Of a stretch of DNA of 64,000 nt, positions 8,669 through 17,708 are shown piece after piece. The notes beneath the pieces are model-generated. The model was not told where the DNA came from and ran no database searches. It worked only from the letters and a program-made list of their open reading frames with translations. Within the stretch, counting starts at the first letter, position 1. Each line of letters opens with the position of its first letter. The stretch comes from Rahnella rivi (GTDB lineage Bacteria; Pseudomonadota; Gammaproteobacteria; Enterobacterales; Enterobacteriaceae). The stretch spans positions 237,129 to 301,128 of the forward strand of contig NZ_JAFMOX010000063.1 of assembly GCF_019049655.1 (NCBI RefSeq), read 5' to 3'. A program made the translations under genes and the position numbers.

Positions 8669-10771
8669 TCAAACAAGCGGCTTAGGCATATCCCACTGCA
8701 TAATTTCTACAGTTTGGTTTTCTATATCACGGTGGTTACCTGGTTTTACCGTTTGCCTGTTTCCATAATCGTTAACAACACCTTTCGTTCCCAATGGCAT
8801 AGCATGAGGGCGTTCAGGTTTATTCATGAAGGGTTTGAAAGTGGGAGGCAGAATACCGTCTTGATAGTATTTTTTTTCTTCAATTATCGGGTTTTCTGCT
8901 CTTCTCCAATCAGCACGTAATAGCAATCGATCCCAAAACTCCTGATCCTCAAATGCTTCACATTTCCCTATCGCCAAATCGTAGGCCATAGACAAGGCCG
9001 GAGCTTTTAAACTCGCAACAATGGACGAATGCTGGCTATACACTGAAGGAATCTCAGCTGCCGCCTTTAATTCTTTTTCTGTCATCCTGCGAGTTAATGT
9101 TATGTTTTGTCCTTCACCTCTCTTCCCAGATACCTCAGCGTGCAAAATTTCCCATTCCGGGTATTTTGCTTTTACTTCAATCATTTGTCCTGGTTTTAAA
9201 TTGTCGCGGTCAAACAAATTCCAGAATTGCGGGCTGTTAGGTACTTCAATTGAGCTATGAACAAGCCTTTCAGCTTTCATCGCTGCTTTAGCGATATGTT
9301 TGTCGTTATCGCCTAACTTGTCTGTATATCCGGTACTGCTTTTACCCATAAGGTCAAAAATGAATGGCGTAGGCAGCAGGGGGGCATTAATAATCACATC
9401 TTTAAATGAGTAGCCTGTATTGGGCGAGTCTCCTGACTTACGTGCTGGCATTTCAAAGTGAAATCCGGTTTTATCTCCGACCCAATAATCTCTACAAAAT
9501 ACCCGCTGATAGAGGTTGTTACCCATTTGATTTTTAGTTTTCATTTCATCAGGGATACCTCGCCAGCCAAATCCCTGGATAGGGGTCATCGATACGACCT
9601 GATCGTTCGGGCAGAAATAGTTGTAGACCATGCCGAAGTTATTACGGCTGTATAGGGGATCGTTCCATAACGTCTTATGAGCATTTTTTGACAGGCAACC
9701 GCTGTCTGTGAGTTTTTGAGTGTAGTCGCCTGTATGGGGGACATTTCCCATCTGATAATGACTATTTTTTGCCATCAGTTGGCAAAAGTGTGCAAATGTT
9801 TTCTGGCGTGCGGCATCACTTTGCTGATGCCCCGGCAACATGTTCTCCATCCAACGGTTTTCCATTGAATAAGGCGAGTGATTGAGGATCACACAATCCG
9901 CAGGATCGAAGCCTTCAGCATCCACCCACATGTTTGCCAACATGGTGATAATCGTCCCCTGACTGTGTGCCACAACATTTATAGTGTCATATCGGGTGTC
10001 TGGGTTACGCCTGATATCCAGGATCAAATCCGCCAGTCTCCGTGCGGCATAAGCCTGGTAAATACGGTGCGGGTTTTGATAAATAGGGTGACTCCAGTCC
10101 TCATCGCTCATGATACCCCCACGCGACTTGAGGCGGGCGACCATCTCAATGATCATGCCCTGGCCACCAGGGCCAAACATATCAGGAATATTGGTCGTGG
10201 CGTTGGCAAACGTACCGCCCCCTTTAGCAGAAGAAGGATCTAACCAGTTGTTTAGATTGTCAGTGTTTTCTCCATCATGGTTTTTAATTTTTGTTGCATC
10301 GAATTCGCGATAGGTATCATAGGGTAAATCGGCATCATTGCCTTTTTTGGCAAGTTCAGCTTTGTAGCGAGTCTGGTCGGCTTTCCAGGTATCATGATCA
10401 ACGGGCTTGTATCCCCAATAAAAAGGAATAATGGGGGAGCGGTTGACTACCCCAATGCAGGTTTGCTCCTGCACGGCACAGGTTTTTGTTGTGATATTGC
10501 CGTCTGTATCCGAAATGCTGAACTCTTGTACTTTCCAGTCATGCGCGTGCATGTCCTGGCGACCGAGGCGAGTGTTTAAGCCCAAACAAAGCCCTTTATC
10601 CTGATTTTCATAAGCCTCACCTACATCATTGACGCCGTGTACCAGAATCACAATGCAGGGCAGCGGAGGTTGCACGCCACAAAGTTGCACACTCATTGGC
10701 CCGGAGCCTTTAGGACGCCCGGTATCACCTTCTGACAGGATTGTTGGAGTACGTATGTTGTTAGCCGCCAT
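8669..10771 (-). CDS. T6SS lipase effector, Tle3 family (DUF3274-type alpha/beta hydrolase)
   Basis: Protein of 700 residues without a signal peptide, as expected for a T6SS cargo. An alpha/beta hydrolase core is visible: an oxyanion-side LVHGVND at residues 43-49 and a nucleophile elbow VVAHSQGT with Ser270 as the likely catalytic serine. The C-terminal part (about residue 430 onward) has the character of the Tle3 effector domain. Tle3 enzymes are delivered to the periplasm of target cells and attack phospholipids. The ATG at 10771 overlaps the vgrG stop codon by one base (TAATG) and is preceded by AAGGGAG, so the effector is translated with its carrier VgrG. Three Tli3-like lipoproteins follow directly, which supports the family assignment. 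Exact substrate specificity cannot be read from sequence. Confidence 0.87.
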   Translation of the reverse strand: MAANNIRTPTILSEGDTGRPKGSGPMSVQLCGVQPPLPCIVILVHGVNDVGEAYENQDKGLCLGLNTRLGRQDMHAHDWKVQEFSISDTDGNITTKTCAVQEQTCIGVVNRSPIIPFYWGYKPVDHDTWKADQTRYKAELAKKGNDADLPYDTYREFDATKIKNHDGENTDNLNNWLDPSSAKGGGTFANATTNIPDMFGPGGQGMIIEMVARLKSRGGIMSDEDWSHPIYQNPHRIYQAYAARRLADLILDIRRNPDTRYDTINVVAHSQGTIITMLANMWVDAEGFDPADCVILNHSPYSMENRWMENMLPGHQQSDAARQKTFAHFCQLMAKNSHYQMGNVPHTGDYTQKLTDSGCLSKNAHKTLWNDPLYSRNNFGMVYNYFCPNDQVVSMTPIQGFGWRGIPDEMKTKNQMGNNLYQRVFCRDYWVGDKTGFHFEMPARKSGDSPNTGYSFKDVIINAPLLPTPFIFDLMGKSSTGYTDKLGDNDKHIAKAAMKAERLVHSSIEVPNSPQFWNLFDRDNLKPGQMIEVKAKYPEWEILHAEVSGKRGEGQNITLTRRMTEKELKAAAEIPSVYSQHSSIVASLKAPALSMAYDLAIGKCEAFEDQEFWDRLLLRADWRRAENPIIEEKKYYQDGILPPTFKPFMNKPERPHAMPLGTKGVVNDYGNRQTVKPGNHRDIENQTVEIMQWDMPKPLV

Positions 10772-13281
10772 TATTTCACTCCCTTGATAATCTCAATTAC
10801 TGCATTTTCCAGCTCATGCATTTGTAACAATGACGATTCACCCTGCTCATCAGTGACCCCTTCCGTGACAGAGCCGTCCTGACGACGGATACGGAATTTT
10901 TGATTTTTCATGACGTGCGTTGGGTCGCCATTAAAATGGAGCCGATATTTGAGTTCAAATGCACCGCTTTCAAATGACGGCATCGCCTGCTTCACGCTAT
11001 CCCCACCCTGATACTCCAGTACCGGCGACTTTTGGGTAATACGGGTAGGAGCAAGCTCTTCGATCGTTCCATCCTTAATGCGGATCCCAGCCCCGCCACA
11101 CATCAGCAGCAGCTCTTTTTTGGCGTTAAGCACGATGCGGCCGTTGGTGCTGGTGATCTGCATGTCTTCAAAAGAGGTCAGCTCCATCTGGTCTTTTTGC
11201 GCCTGTAGCTGCACCTTTCCAGCAGCGGCGATGAGCTTGATGCCTAACTTGTTCGCAAATACGGAGAACAGTTCCCCGGCGGCTACCGAGAAACGACGGA
11301 ATACGCTGAAACTGACATCCTGGCCTGCGGTGGCCACCAGATTCTTCCCTGCAGTTTGTTGGATCGTTTTCGGCGTGGTGTGCGCAATTCCGGCATCGCC
11401 GTAAACGACGACGCCGGGTTGAGCGAGTTTGGTGAGGTCTGTCTTGAGCCGCTCCTGATCGGTGGTTTCTGCCGGCGACGCCTGAGCGATATCGGCGGTA
11501 CTCTTCAGGGTTTTGGCCAGAGCCAGGGCTTTTTCAAGCTGGGCAATGGCGGCATCCATATCCAGTTGCTGTCCCTGAGCACTGTTCTTCGGCTCGGTAG
11601 AAAGCAGCACGCCTTTACCGCCGCGAACGGCAACATAGGCATCAGTTCGCAATTCTGCGCCTTCACCTCGTTGTTTTCTGGCACTGTCCACCAGGTGTCC
11701 CAGACTGAGCTGGCTCTTACCTGAATGTACCGTGCTGATTTTTATATGTTCTTTGCCGCGTTGATCCTCAAGTCGAATCTTATTTCCAGAAGGAGTGCGG
11801 ATGACGTTCCGCTTGTAGTTGGGTAACGCCACATGATCCGGGTGCATTGAATCATGCAGTGCACAGGCGATATAAGGCCGGTCAACGTCACCATTTTCGA
11901 ACGCAATGGCCACGCCGGTGGAATCCAGCAGCGGCATATGGAAGCCGTAGGTATCACCGGAATAGGGTTTAGCCAGGCGCAGCCAGCAGCTCTCAAAGCC
12001 TTTCTGCCATTCGGTGCGGTCGAAGCCAAACTGGGCGCGGTACAAACCGTCGGCGTTGATGTGGGCGTAAGGTTCGTCCGGATGCGCGCTGGAGATGCGG
12101 GCAGGCAGCGTGCCGGTGACGGTCGGCCACGGCAGCAAGGCAGGGCGATACGGATGTTGGCTATTACGCGGAACCGCGGTGAAGGTGACGAAATACGCCG
12201 TATCGCGGGCGACGTTGGTAGAGTTCGTGGAAACTATCAGCAGGCCGTCCGGCGCTTCAGGCCAGTCTTTGCCGGGCGTGGTGATGACCATCCACGGACG
12301 CAGCGTCATGCAGTTGGACTTGCCCTCAAAGGTGATTTGCTCACTAAGGTAACGTTCCTGACGGCGCTTCGCGTACCACATGCCCTGTCCGGGATCGCTG
12401 CTGTATTCCTTGCCCGGCTCGGGATAGTACTCACCCCAGCGGTAATCTTCGGCAACCAGCGCCGGATAGTCCGGATTGGTTTCCGTCGTGCCGGTCATAT
12501 CGCTTTGTGCCGCGGGGTAATAGTCGTCGTTAACCGTGACAGATTTCGGGATAGATTTACGGCTGACCGACATCTCCCACACTGATTCCAGGCCGCCGTC
12601 GAACATGCCCGCCGGGTTGCGGAACGGGATGGCAACGGATTCAGGCCAGGCGTAGGAATGGTCGGCCAGCACCATGACGTCGCAGTTGTTCTCTTCGTCA
12701 TATTCGAAGAAGTAGGAGATACCGCTGTCTGCCAGGCGGCGCGCAATGTGGGCGTATTCGCTTTCGCCGAACTGCATCATAAATTTTTTCAGCGGATACT
12801 GATCATTGAGCGCAAACCGAAAATCCAGCCGGTCCATGTTGTAACGCAGGAAGGTGTTTTCGGTCATGCTGATGATGCTGTCGTTCTGGTAAATCGCGTT
12901 ATTGCTGCCCTGATTTAACCGGGTGACGCGGTGTTCCAGCGTGGCGACGTAGCGGGTTTCATCGGCAGAGGTTCCACACTGACGAAACCGGGTAATGACA
13001 CCAGGAATAATACGCGGTTTAACCGATTCCCACGGCTTGCCGTCGGGATACATCAGGAACAGGGCAGAATAATTGATGATGTGCTGAGCGGGAATGTCTT
13101 TCACCGCGCTGGTGAACTCAATTTCATAGCGCAGAATATCGCTGATGGCCTCGCTGCCGCTGAACTTAAGCACCGAAATATCGACGCCGGGCTGCTGAGA
13201 TTCCAGCCGTTTAAGTCTTAACTGGTAATGGTTGTGGATCGGTAATTGAGTGCCTGCAAGAATGTAATCCTGAATGCTCAT
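10771..13281 (-). CDS. vgrG: T6SS spike protein VgrG (TssI) with C-terminal effector-binding extension
   Basis: Protein of 836 residues. The N-terminal gp27/gp5-like part runs to about residue 480. It is followed by an OB-fold and beta-prism region with the DUF2345-type segment (about residues 560-750: STEPKNSAQG, then FSVFRRFSVAAGELFSVFAN, GRIVLNAKKELLLMCGG). The last ~70 residues (ELKYRLHFNGDPTH, then the KFRIRRQDGS and GVTDEQGES segments) look like a small beta-sandwich of the transthyretin-like type. In other systems such VgrG tails bind Tle lipases, and here the next gene encodes one. The ATG at 13281 is preceded by AAGGGAC. It is the first gene of the minus-strand polycistron. The 239 bases upstream are AT-rich and probably carry the promoter. 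Confidence 0.93.
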   Translation of the reverse strand: MSIQDYILAGTQLPIHNHYQLRLKRLESQQPGVDISVLKFSGSEAISDILRYEIEFTSAVKDIPAQHIINYSALFLMYPDGKPWESVKPRIIPGVITRFRQCGTSADETRYVATLEHRVTRLNQGSNNAIYQNDSIISMTENTFLRYNMDRLDFRFALNDQYPLKKFMMQFGESEYAHIARRLADSGISYFFEYDEENNCDVMVLADHSYAWPESVAIPFRNPAGMFDGGLESVWEMSVSRKSIPKSVTVNDDYYPAAQSDMTGTTETNPDYPALVAEDYRWGEYYPEPGKEYSSDPGQGMWYAKRRQERYLSEQITFEGKSNCMTLRPWMVITTPGKDWPEAPDGLLIVSTNSTNVARDTAYFVTFTAVPRNSQHPYRPALLPWPTVTGTLPARISSAHPDEPYAHINADGLYRAQFGFDRTEWQKGFESCWLRLAKPYSGDTYGFHMPLLDSTGVAIAFENGDVDRPYIACALHDSMHPDHVALPNYKRNVIRTPSGNKIRLEDQRGKEHIKISTVHSGKSQLSLGHLVDSARKQRGEGAELRTDAYVAVRGGKGVLLSTEPKNSAQGQQLDMDAAIAQLEKALALAKTLKSTADIAQASPAETTDQERLKTDLTKLAQPGVVVYGDAGIAHTTPKTIQQTAGKNLVATAGQDVSFSVFRRFSVAAGELFSVFANKLGIKLIAAAGKVQLQAQKDQMELTSFEDMQITSTNGRIVLNAKKELLLMCGGAGIRIKDGTIEELAPTRITQKSPVLEYQGGDSVKQAMPSFESGAFELKYRLHFNGDPTHVMKNQKFRIRRQDGSVTEGVTDEQGESSLLQMHELENAVIEIIKGVK

Positions 13282-13492
13282 TGTTTTAAGTCCCTTTTGA
13301 ACAACTCATGTTGAACCCGGCATAGACAAAAATCCTTGTCCCCTGCGAATGATATGCTTCATTAAGTGAAATTTATAGAAAGAAAAGTCGGAAAATCACG
13401 AGTGGCAAAGATTAGTTTGTTGCGGTGATTTCATTGATTGATAGGGGATATAAATGGAGATGTGTGCGTAATAAAAACTTTATAAATAGGAA

Positions 13493-13508
13493 GGCGCGTC
13501 CCTGCGCC
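13493..13508 (-). terminator. Possible weak terminator after the sugar transporter
   Basis: Hairpin with arms GGCGC and GCGCC and a 6-base loop, just beyond the transporter stop codon. On the minus strand it is followed by TTCCTATTTATAAAG, which is only partly T-rich. Weak intrinsic terminator at best. Confidence 0.35.
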
Positions 13509-13520
13509 GCTAAAAACGGA

Positions 13521-14978
13521 TTAGCTGCCCGACGCCTCTGGTGCGGGTTCGTCCTGTAAGTTCTTTTTAAAATGTTTCTCTATCTGCTCCAGCGTTTTGC
13601 CCTGCGTTTCCGGGGCGAAAATGATCGCAAATATCCCGCCTGCGACGCCGATGGCGGCAAAGCAGAAGAAGGACATCGTCAGGCCTATGGATTCCAGCAT
13701 GATCGGGAACATAAAGGCGATGGAGAAGTTGGTCATTTGCATGGCAAATACCGAAACACCGTTAGCCATTCCGCGGATGCGCATCGGGAACATTTCTGAC
13801 AGCAACAGCCAGGTCACCGGCGAAAGCGCGCCCTGCTGGAAGCACAGGAACACCAGCATGCCGCCCAGCACCAGATAACTGCGCAGGGTATCCGGATGAC
13901 CATTTACCGTTTCCGGCATCAGCCAGGTGATAAGGCCGATCGCCAGCAGGGTGCAGGTACAACCAATCTGACCGGTCAGCAGCAGCGGACGGCGCCCAAA
14001 ACGGCTGAGCAGCATGATGCCGACAAACGTCATGATCACCGAGATTACGCCGTTGGCGATGGTGGCGAGCAGCGAGGCGTTGGTGCTCAGCCCAGTGGCC
14101 TGCAACATGGTCGGCGCGTAGAACATGATGGTGTTCACGCCGGAAAGTTGTTGCAACATGGCGATACCAATCCCCAGAAACACCAGGCGCTTCATCCACA
14201 CAGAAATGGTTTTCTGGCGGCGGGAATGCTTCTCGCTTTTGGAACTCATGGAGCTGCGGATTTCGCTCAGTTCTTTCTCCACTTTGCCCGCTTTACGGGT
14301 GCGTTCCAGCACGTCACGCGCTTCGCGATAGCGGCCATGCATGGCGTACCAGCGCGGTGTATCCGGCAGAAACAGCATCCCGACCCACAAAATGACCGCC
14401 GGCACGCAGGCGACACCCAGCATCCAGCGCCAGGTGGTTTCTCCGCCCCAGACTTCGTTAATCGCCGCATTACTGGTGTAGGCGATCAACTGCCCGGAGA
14501 CGATCATCAGTTCCTGCAAGGTCACAAACTGCCACCGGCGGTTCGAGGGTACGATTTCTGCGATATAAATCGGCACTATCGCCGCCGCACCGCCCACCGC
14601 CAGGCCCAGAATAAAGCGGAAGGTAATCATCAACACCACGTTCGGCGCCATGGCGCAACCCAGAGAGCCGAGCATGAAAATCAACGCCATCGCGAGGATG
14701 ATTTTCTTGCGCCCAAACCGGTCAGCAACCCGCCCGGCACACACGGCTCCCACCGCCGAACCGAGGATCAGGAAACTGGTGACCATACCGGTCGTTAACG
14801 ATGTCAGATGCAGATCATGCTTCATGAACAACAATGCACCGGCGATGACGCCGGTATCGTAGCCAAACAGTAACCCCCCTAATGTGGCAATAAAGGCAAT
14901 CACTTTCACCAGTGGTTCAGTGGGTTGCGAGGCTTTCGCCGCCTCATTCCCGCTGCCGCTGTTTATTTTCTCAATCAC
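13521..14978 (-). CDS. Sugar-porter family MFS transporter (proton symporter; sugar or inositol)
   Basis: Protein of 485 residues with 12 predicted membrane segments and the sugar-porter signatures: GRVADRFGRKK after helix 2, the DTPRWYAMHGR loop after helix 6, QQLSGVNTIMFYAPTM in helix 7, RFGRRPLLL after helix 8, and PETQGKTLEQIE at the end. These place it with GalP/AraE/XylE/IolT-type H+ symporters of the inner membrane. The exact substrate is not determined; the helix 7 sequence is compatible with an inositol or hexose carrier. The start is a GTG at 14978 preceded by AGGGAG. A perfect CRP site lies 45 bases upstream, so expression is probably cAMP-CRP dependent. No catabolic genes for a specific sugar adjoin it. 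Confidence 0.88.
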   Translation of the reverse strand: MIEKINSGSGNEAAKASQPTEPLVKVIAFIATLGGLLFGYDTGVIAGALLFMKHDLHLTSLTTGMVTSFLILGSAVGAVCAGRVADRFGRKKIILAMALIFMLGSLGCAMAPNVVLMITFRFILGLAVGGAAAIVPIYIAEIVPSNRRWQFVTLQELMIVSGQLIAYTSNAAINEVWGGETTWRWMLGVACVPAVILWVGMLFLPDTPRWYAMHGRYREARDVLERTRKAGKVEKELSEIRSSMSSKSEKHSRRQKTISVWMKRLVFLGIGIAMLQQLSGVNTIMFYAPTMLQATGLSTNASLLATIANGVISVIMTFVGIMLLSRFGRRPLLLTGQIGCTCTLLAIGLITWLMPETVNGHPDTLRSYLVLGGMLVFLCFQQGALSPVTWLLLSEMFPMRIRGMANGVSVFAMQMTNFSIAFMFPIMLESIGLTMSFFCFAAIGVAGGIFAIIFAPETQGKTLEQIEKHFKKNLQDEPAPEASGS

Positions 14979-15015
14979 AGACGCTCCCTAATCAATACTT
15001 TTATTATGGTTATTG

Positions 15016-15031
15016 TGTGACTTAGATCACA
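15016..15031. promoter_or_regulatory. Perfect-consensus CRP binding site
   Basis: TGTGACTTAGATCACA matches the TGTGA-N6-TCACA consensus in both half-sites, with extended dyad symmetry (GTGTGA and TCACAC). Its centre is about 45 bases upstream of the GTG start of the minus-strand sugar transporter, a distance suited to direct activation of that gene. The plus-strand oxidoreductase start is 300 bases away and less likely to be the target. Confidence 0.85.
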
Positions 15032-15264
15032 CGCTATAAATCTAACTCAAAATCAGAATTTTGCAGGAAACCGGTGAAATGAATAAAAACGGGGAGTCGC
15101 TGGCGGTTTTTGGGCGGTCAAAGATGTCACTTTTTTGTGATGAAACATTCGTCAAAATTATGGGTTCAAATTAAAGAATCACCCTCGAAAATGTTCATCA
15201 GCAGGAAAAGATAATGGAACCAATATTCTTACTCAAAAGTGAGTATCAGTGTGCGTTAGCTTGA

Positions 15265-15301
15265 CATCCCACAAGGATGAATTTGCGTTAAGTGTGGGAT
15301 G
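15265..15301. promoter_or_regulatory. Perfect 9-bp inverted repeat in leader of the molybdoenzyme operon
   Basis: CATCCCACA and TGTGGGATG are separated by 19 bases. The right arm ends 25 bases before the ATG of the catalytic subunit and is followed by ATCTTTTCCTTTTT. The left arm overlaps a TTGACA (15261-15266) that could be a -35 element. It could be an operator for an unidentified regulator or an mRNA hairpin acting as an attenuator. No clear FNR site was found in the 348-base gap between the transporter and this operon. Confidence 0.5.
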
Positions 15302-15326
15302 ATCTTTTCCTTTTTGAGCCAATGTT

Positions 15327-17708
15327 ATGAAAAATAAAGATAGTTGTGACGTAGTGTCAAACGTTACCCGGCGCGACTTCGTCAAGATCAGCAGCATGGT
15401 GGCTGCGCTTCCTCTGGTCGGATTCAAATTCAGCCACGCAGCCGGTCAGGCTGCGGTTACTCCTTCTGAGTTATCCTCTCCGGCGGTCAACGTCGTCCCG
15501 ACGTGCAGCACCTTCGACTGCGGCGGGAAGTGCGATATCCGCGCGCACGTGCAGGACGGTGCGGTCATTCAGATCACCACGCGGCCTGATGCCGAGCTGG
15601 ACCCGGCCATGCCGGTGATGCGCGCCTGCGTCCGTGGCCGGAGTTATCGCAAATTCGTCTACCATCCTGATCGCTTAAAGTATCCGATGAAGCGGGTGGG
15701 CAAACGTGGCGAAGGCAAATTTGAGCGGATCAGCTGGGACGAGGCGACAACGCTTATTGCCGACAATCTGCAACGTATTACCGAAAAATACGGGCCGTCA
15801 TCGCGCTACGTCCATGTCGGGACGGCGGTCAGCGGCGGTACCTTCTCCGGCGACACCATGGCCCGCCGCTTGCTGAATCTGACCGGCGGCCATCTCGGTT
15901 ATTACCATTCTGTCAGTATGGGCAACACCGGTGCCGCGACGCCTTATACCTATGGCACGGCGGCGAGCGGTAACACGCTGGATACGCTGGCCGATACGCC
16001 GCTGGTGATCCTGTGGGGGCATAACCCGGCAGAAACCGTTTTCGGGCACACCAACCACTATTTTCAGCAGATGAAGCAGAAGGGCACGCGTTTTATCGTG
16101 GTCGATCCGCGCTATTCAGACACCGCGTCTTCGCTGGCGGATGAATGGATCCCGCTGCGTCCTTCTACCGATAACGCGCTGATGGACGCGATGATGTACG
16201 TCATCATCAGCGAAAATCTGCATGACAAAGCCTTCATTGAGCGCTACACGCTGGGCTTTGACGAAAGCACAATGCCTGAAGATGTGCCTGCCAACGAATC
16301 ACTGGTGTCCTATCTGAACGGGGCAAAAGACGGCATCGTGAAAACCCCTGAATGGGCCGAAGTGATCACCCACGTTCCGGCGCAGACCATTCGCCAGCTG
16401 GCGCGGGATTACGCAACCACCAAACCGGCAGCGCTGATCCAGGGCTGGGGGCCGCAACGGCATAACTGCGGCGAACGCACCGCGCGCGGCTCCACGCTGC
16501 TGGCCACAATTACCGGCAATGTTGGGATCAAAGGCGGCTGGGCGGGCGGTTACGGCGGCATCGGCAACCGTAAATTCACCACAGGGCCGGAAATGCCCGA
16601 CAATCCGGTAAAACAGAAAATCTCGGTGATGAACTGGGTGCAGGCAGCGGATGACGCGAGCCTTGTCACGCCCCAGGACGGGCTGACCGGCGGCGAAAAG
16701 CTCGACAGCAATATCCGCATACTTTTCTCGCTGGCGGGAAATTATCTGGCTAACCAGAACCCGGACATCCATCAGGCCGTGAAGGTACTGGAGGATGAAT
16801 CCAAAATTGAATTTATTGTTGCCAGCGATCTGTACCTGACGCCAAGCGCTAAATATGTCGATCTGCTGCTGCCGGAAACCAGCTTTATGGAACGCTGGAA
16901 TATCGGCGAAACCTGGGGCACCGGCAATTACCTGATGCTGTCTGAAAAACTGATTGAGCCGCCATTTGAAAGCCGGTCGGATTACGACTGGTTGCGCGAG
17001 GTGGCGGCGAAACTGGGTGTTGAAAAGGAATTCAGTCAGGGACGTAACGAGAAAGAGTGGATTGCGCATATCTGGGAAAATACCCGTCTGGCGATGCCAC
17101 AGGAGGCACTGCCGACCTTTGAACAATTGCAGGTGACCCGCCGCCATCTGTTCAAAAGCGCGCCGTACGTGGCGTTTGAAGACAATATCCGCGATCCGAA
17201 AAATCATCCTTTCCAGACACCTTCCGGAAAAATCGAGATCTTCTCCCGCAGGCTTTATGACATGCATCATCCGGAAATCCCGGCGCTGTCGCACTATGTG
17301 CCCGCCCACGAAGGGCCGGAGGATGTGCTGGCGGCGCGATTCCCGTTGCAGCTGATCACCTGGAAAGGCAAAAACCGCGCCAACTCCACGCAATATGCCA
17401 ACCCGTGGTTGCAGGAAGTGCAGACGCAAAAACTGTGGATCAATCCCGCGGATGCCCGGCGTCGCGGTATTGCGCAGGGCGACAGTGTGCGGATCCACAA
17501 CGACCGTGGCGTGACGCAAATTCCGGCGGAAGTGACCCAGCGGATCATGCCCGGCGTGGTGGCGATGCAGGCCGGTGCCTGGTGGCAGCCGGATGCCAGC
17601 GGTGTCGATCACGGTGGTTGCGCCAACGTACTCAGTTCGGCGCGTATTACCGCGCTGGCGAAAGGGAATTCCCATCAAACCATGCTTGTGGAGGTTGTTA
17701 AGGCATGA
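15327..17708 (+). CDS. DMSO reductase-family molybdopterin oxidoreductase, catalytic subunit (DmsA/YnfE type)
   Basis: Periplasmic-type catalytic subunit of 793 residues. The N-terminus carries a twin-arginine export signal (TRRDFVKIS, residues 14-22, then a hydrophobic stretch). Cys60, Cys65, Cys69 and Cys101 form the [4Fe-4S] motif typical of this family. Ser197 in YYHSVSMGN aligns with the molybdenum-ligand serine of DmsA, and PYTYGTAASGN follows as in DmsA. The molybdopterin dinucleotide-binding domain is at the C-terminus. The acceptor may be DMSO, an N-oxide or another S- or N-oxide; sequence does not decide. Stop and next start overlap (ATGA). No TorD/DmsD-type chaperone gene is adjacent, so maturation must use one encoded elsewhere. 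The ribosome binding site is weak. Confidence 0.88.
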   Translation: MKNKDSCDVVSNVTRRDFVKISSMVAALPLVGFKFSHAAGQAAVTPSELSSPAVNVVPTCSTFDCGGKCDIRAHVQDGAVIQITTRPDAELDPAMPVMRACVRGRSYRKFVYHPDRLKYPMKRVGKRGEGKFERISWDEATTLIADNLQRITEKYGPSSRYVHVGTAVSGGTFSGDTMARRLLNLTGGHLGYYHSVSMGNTGAATPYTYGTAASGNTLDTLADTPLVILWGHNPAETVFGHTNHYFQQMKQKGTRFIVVDPRYSDTASSLADEWIPLRPSTDNALMDAMMYVIISENLHDKAFIERYTLGFDESTMPEDVPANESLVSYLNGAKDGIVKTPEWAEVITHVPAQTIRQLARDYATTKPAALIQGWGPQRHNCGERTARGSTLLATITGNVGIKGGWAGGYGGIGNRKFTTGPEMPDNPVKQKISVMNWVQAADDASLVTPQDGLTGGEKLDSNIRILFSLAGNYLANQNPDIHQAVKVLEDESKIEFIVASDLYLTPSAKYVDLLLPETSFMERWNIGETWGTGNYLMLSEKLIEPPFESRSDYDWLREVAAKLGVEKEFSQGRNEKEWIAHIWENTRLAMPQEALPTFEQLQVTRRHLFKSAPYVAFEDNIRDPKNHPFQTPSGKIEIFSRRLYDMHHPEIPALSHYVPAHEGPEDVLAARFPLQLITWKGKNRANSTQYANPWLQEVQTQKLWINPADARRRGIAQGDSVRIHNDRGVTQIPAEVTQRIMPGVVAMQAGAWWQPDASGVDHGGCANVLSSARITALAKGNSHQTMLVEVVKA

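Noticed and set aside
15050..15250. FNR-like sites upstream of the DMSO-reductase-type operon
   Set aside because: Only partial matches to TTGAT-N4-ATCAA were found, none convincing.
16299..17678. 459-codon minus-strand frame opposite the molybdoenzyme gene
   Set aside because: Antisense shadow of a well-identified catalytic subunit; no domain or ribosome binding site.
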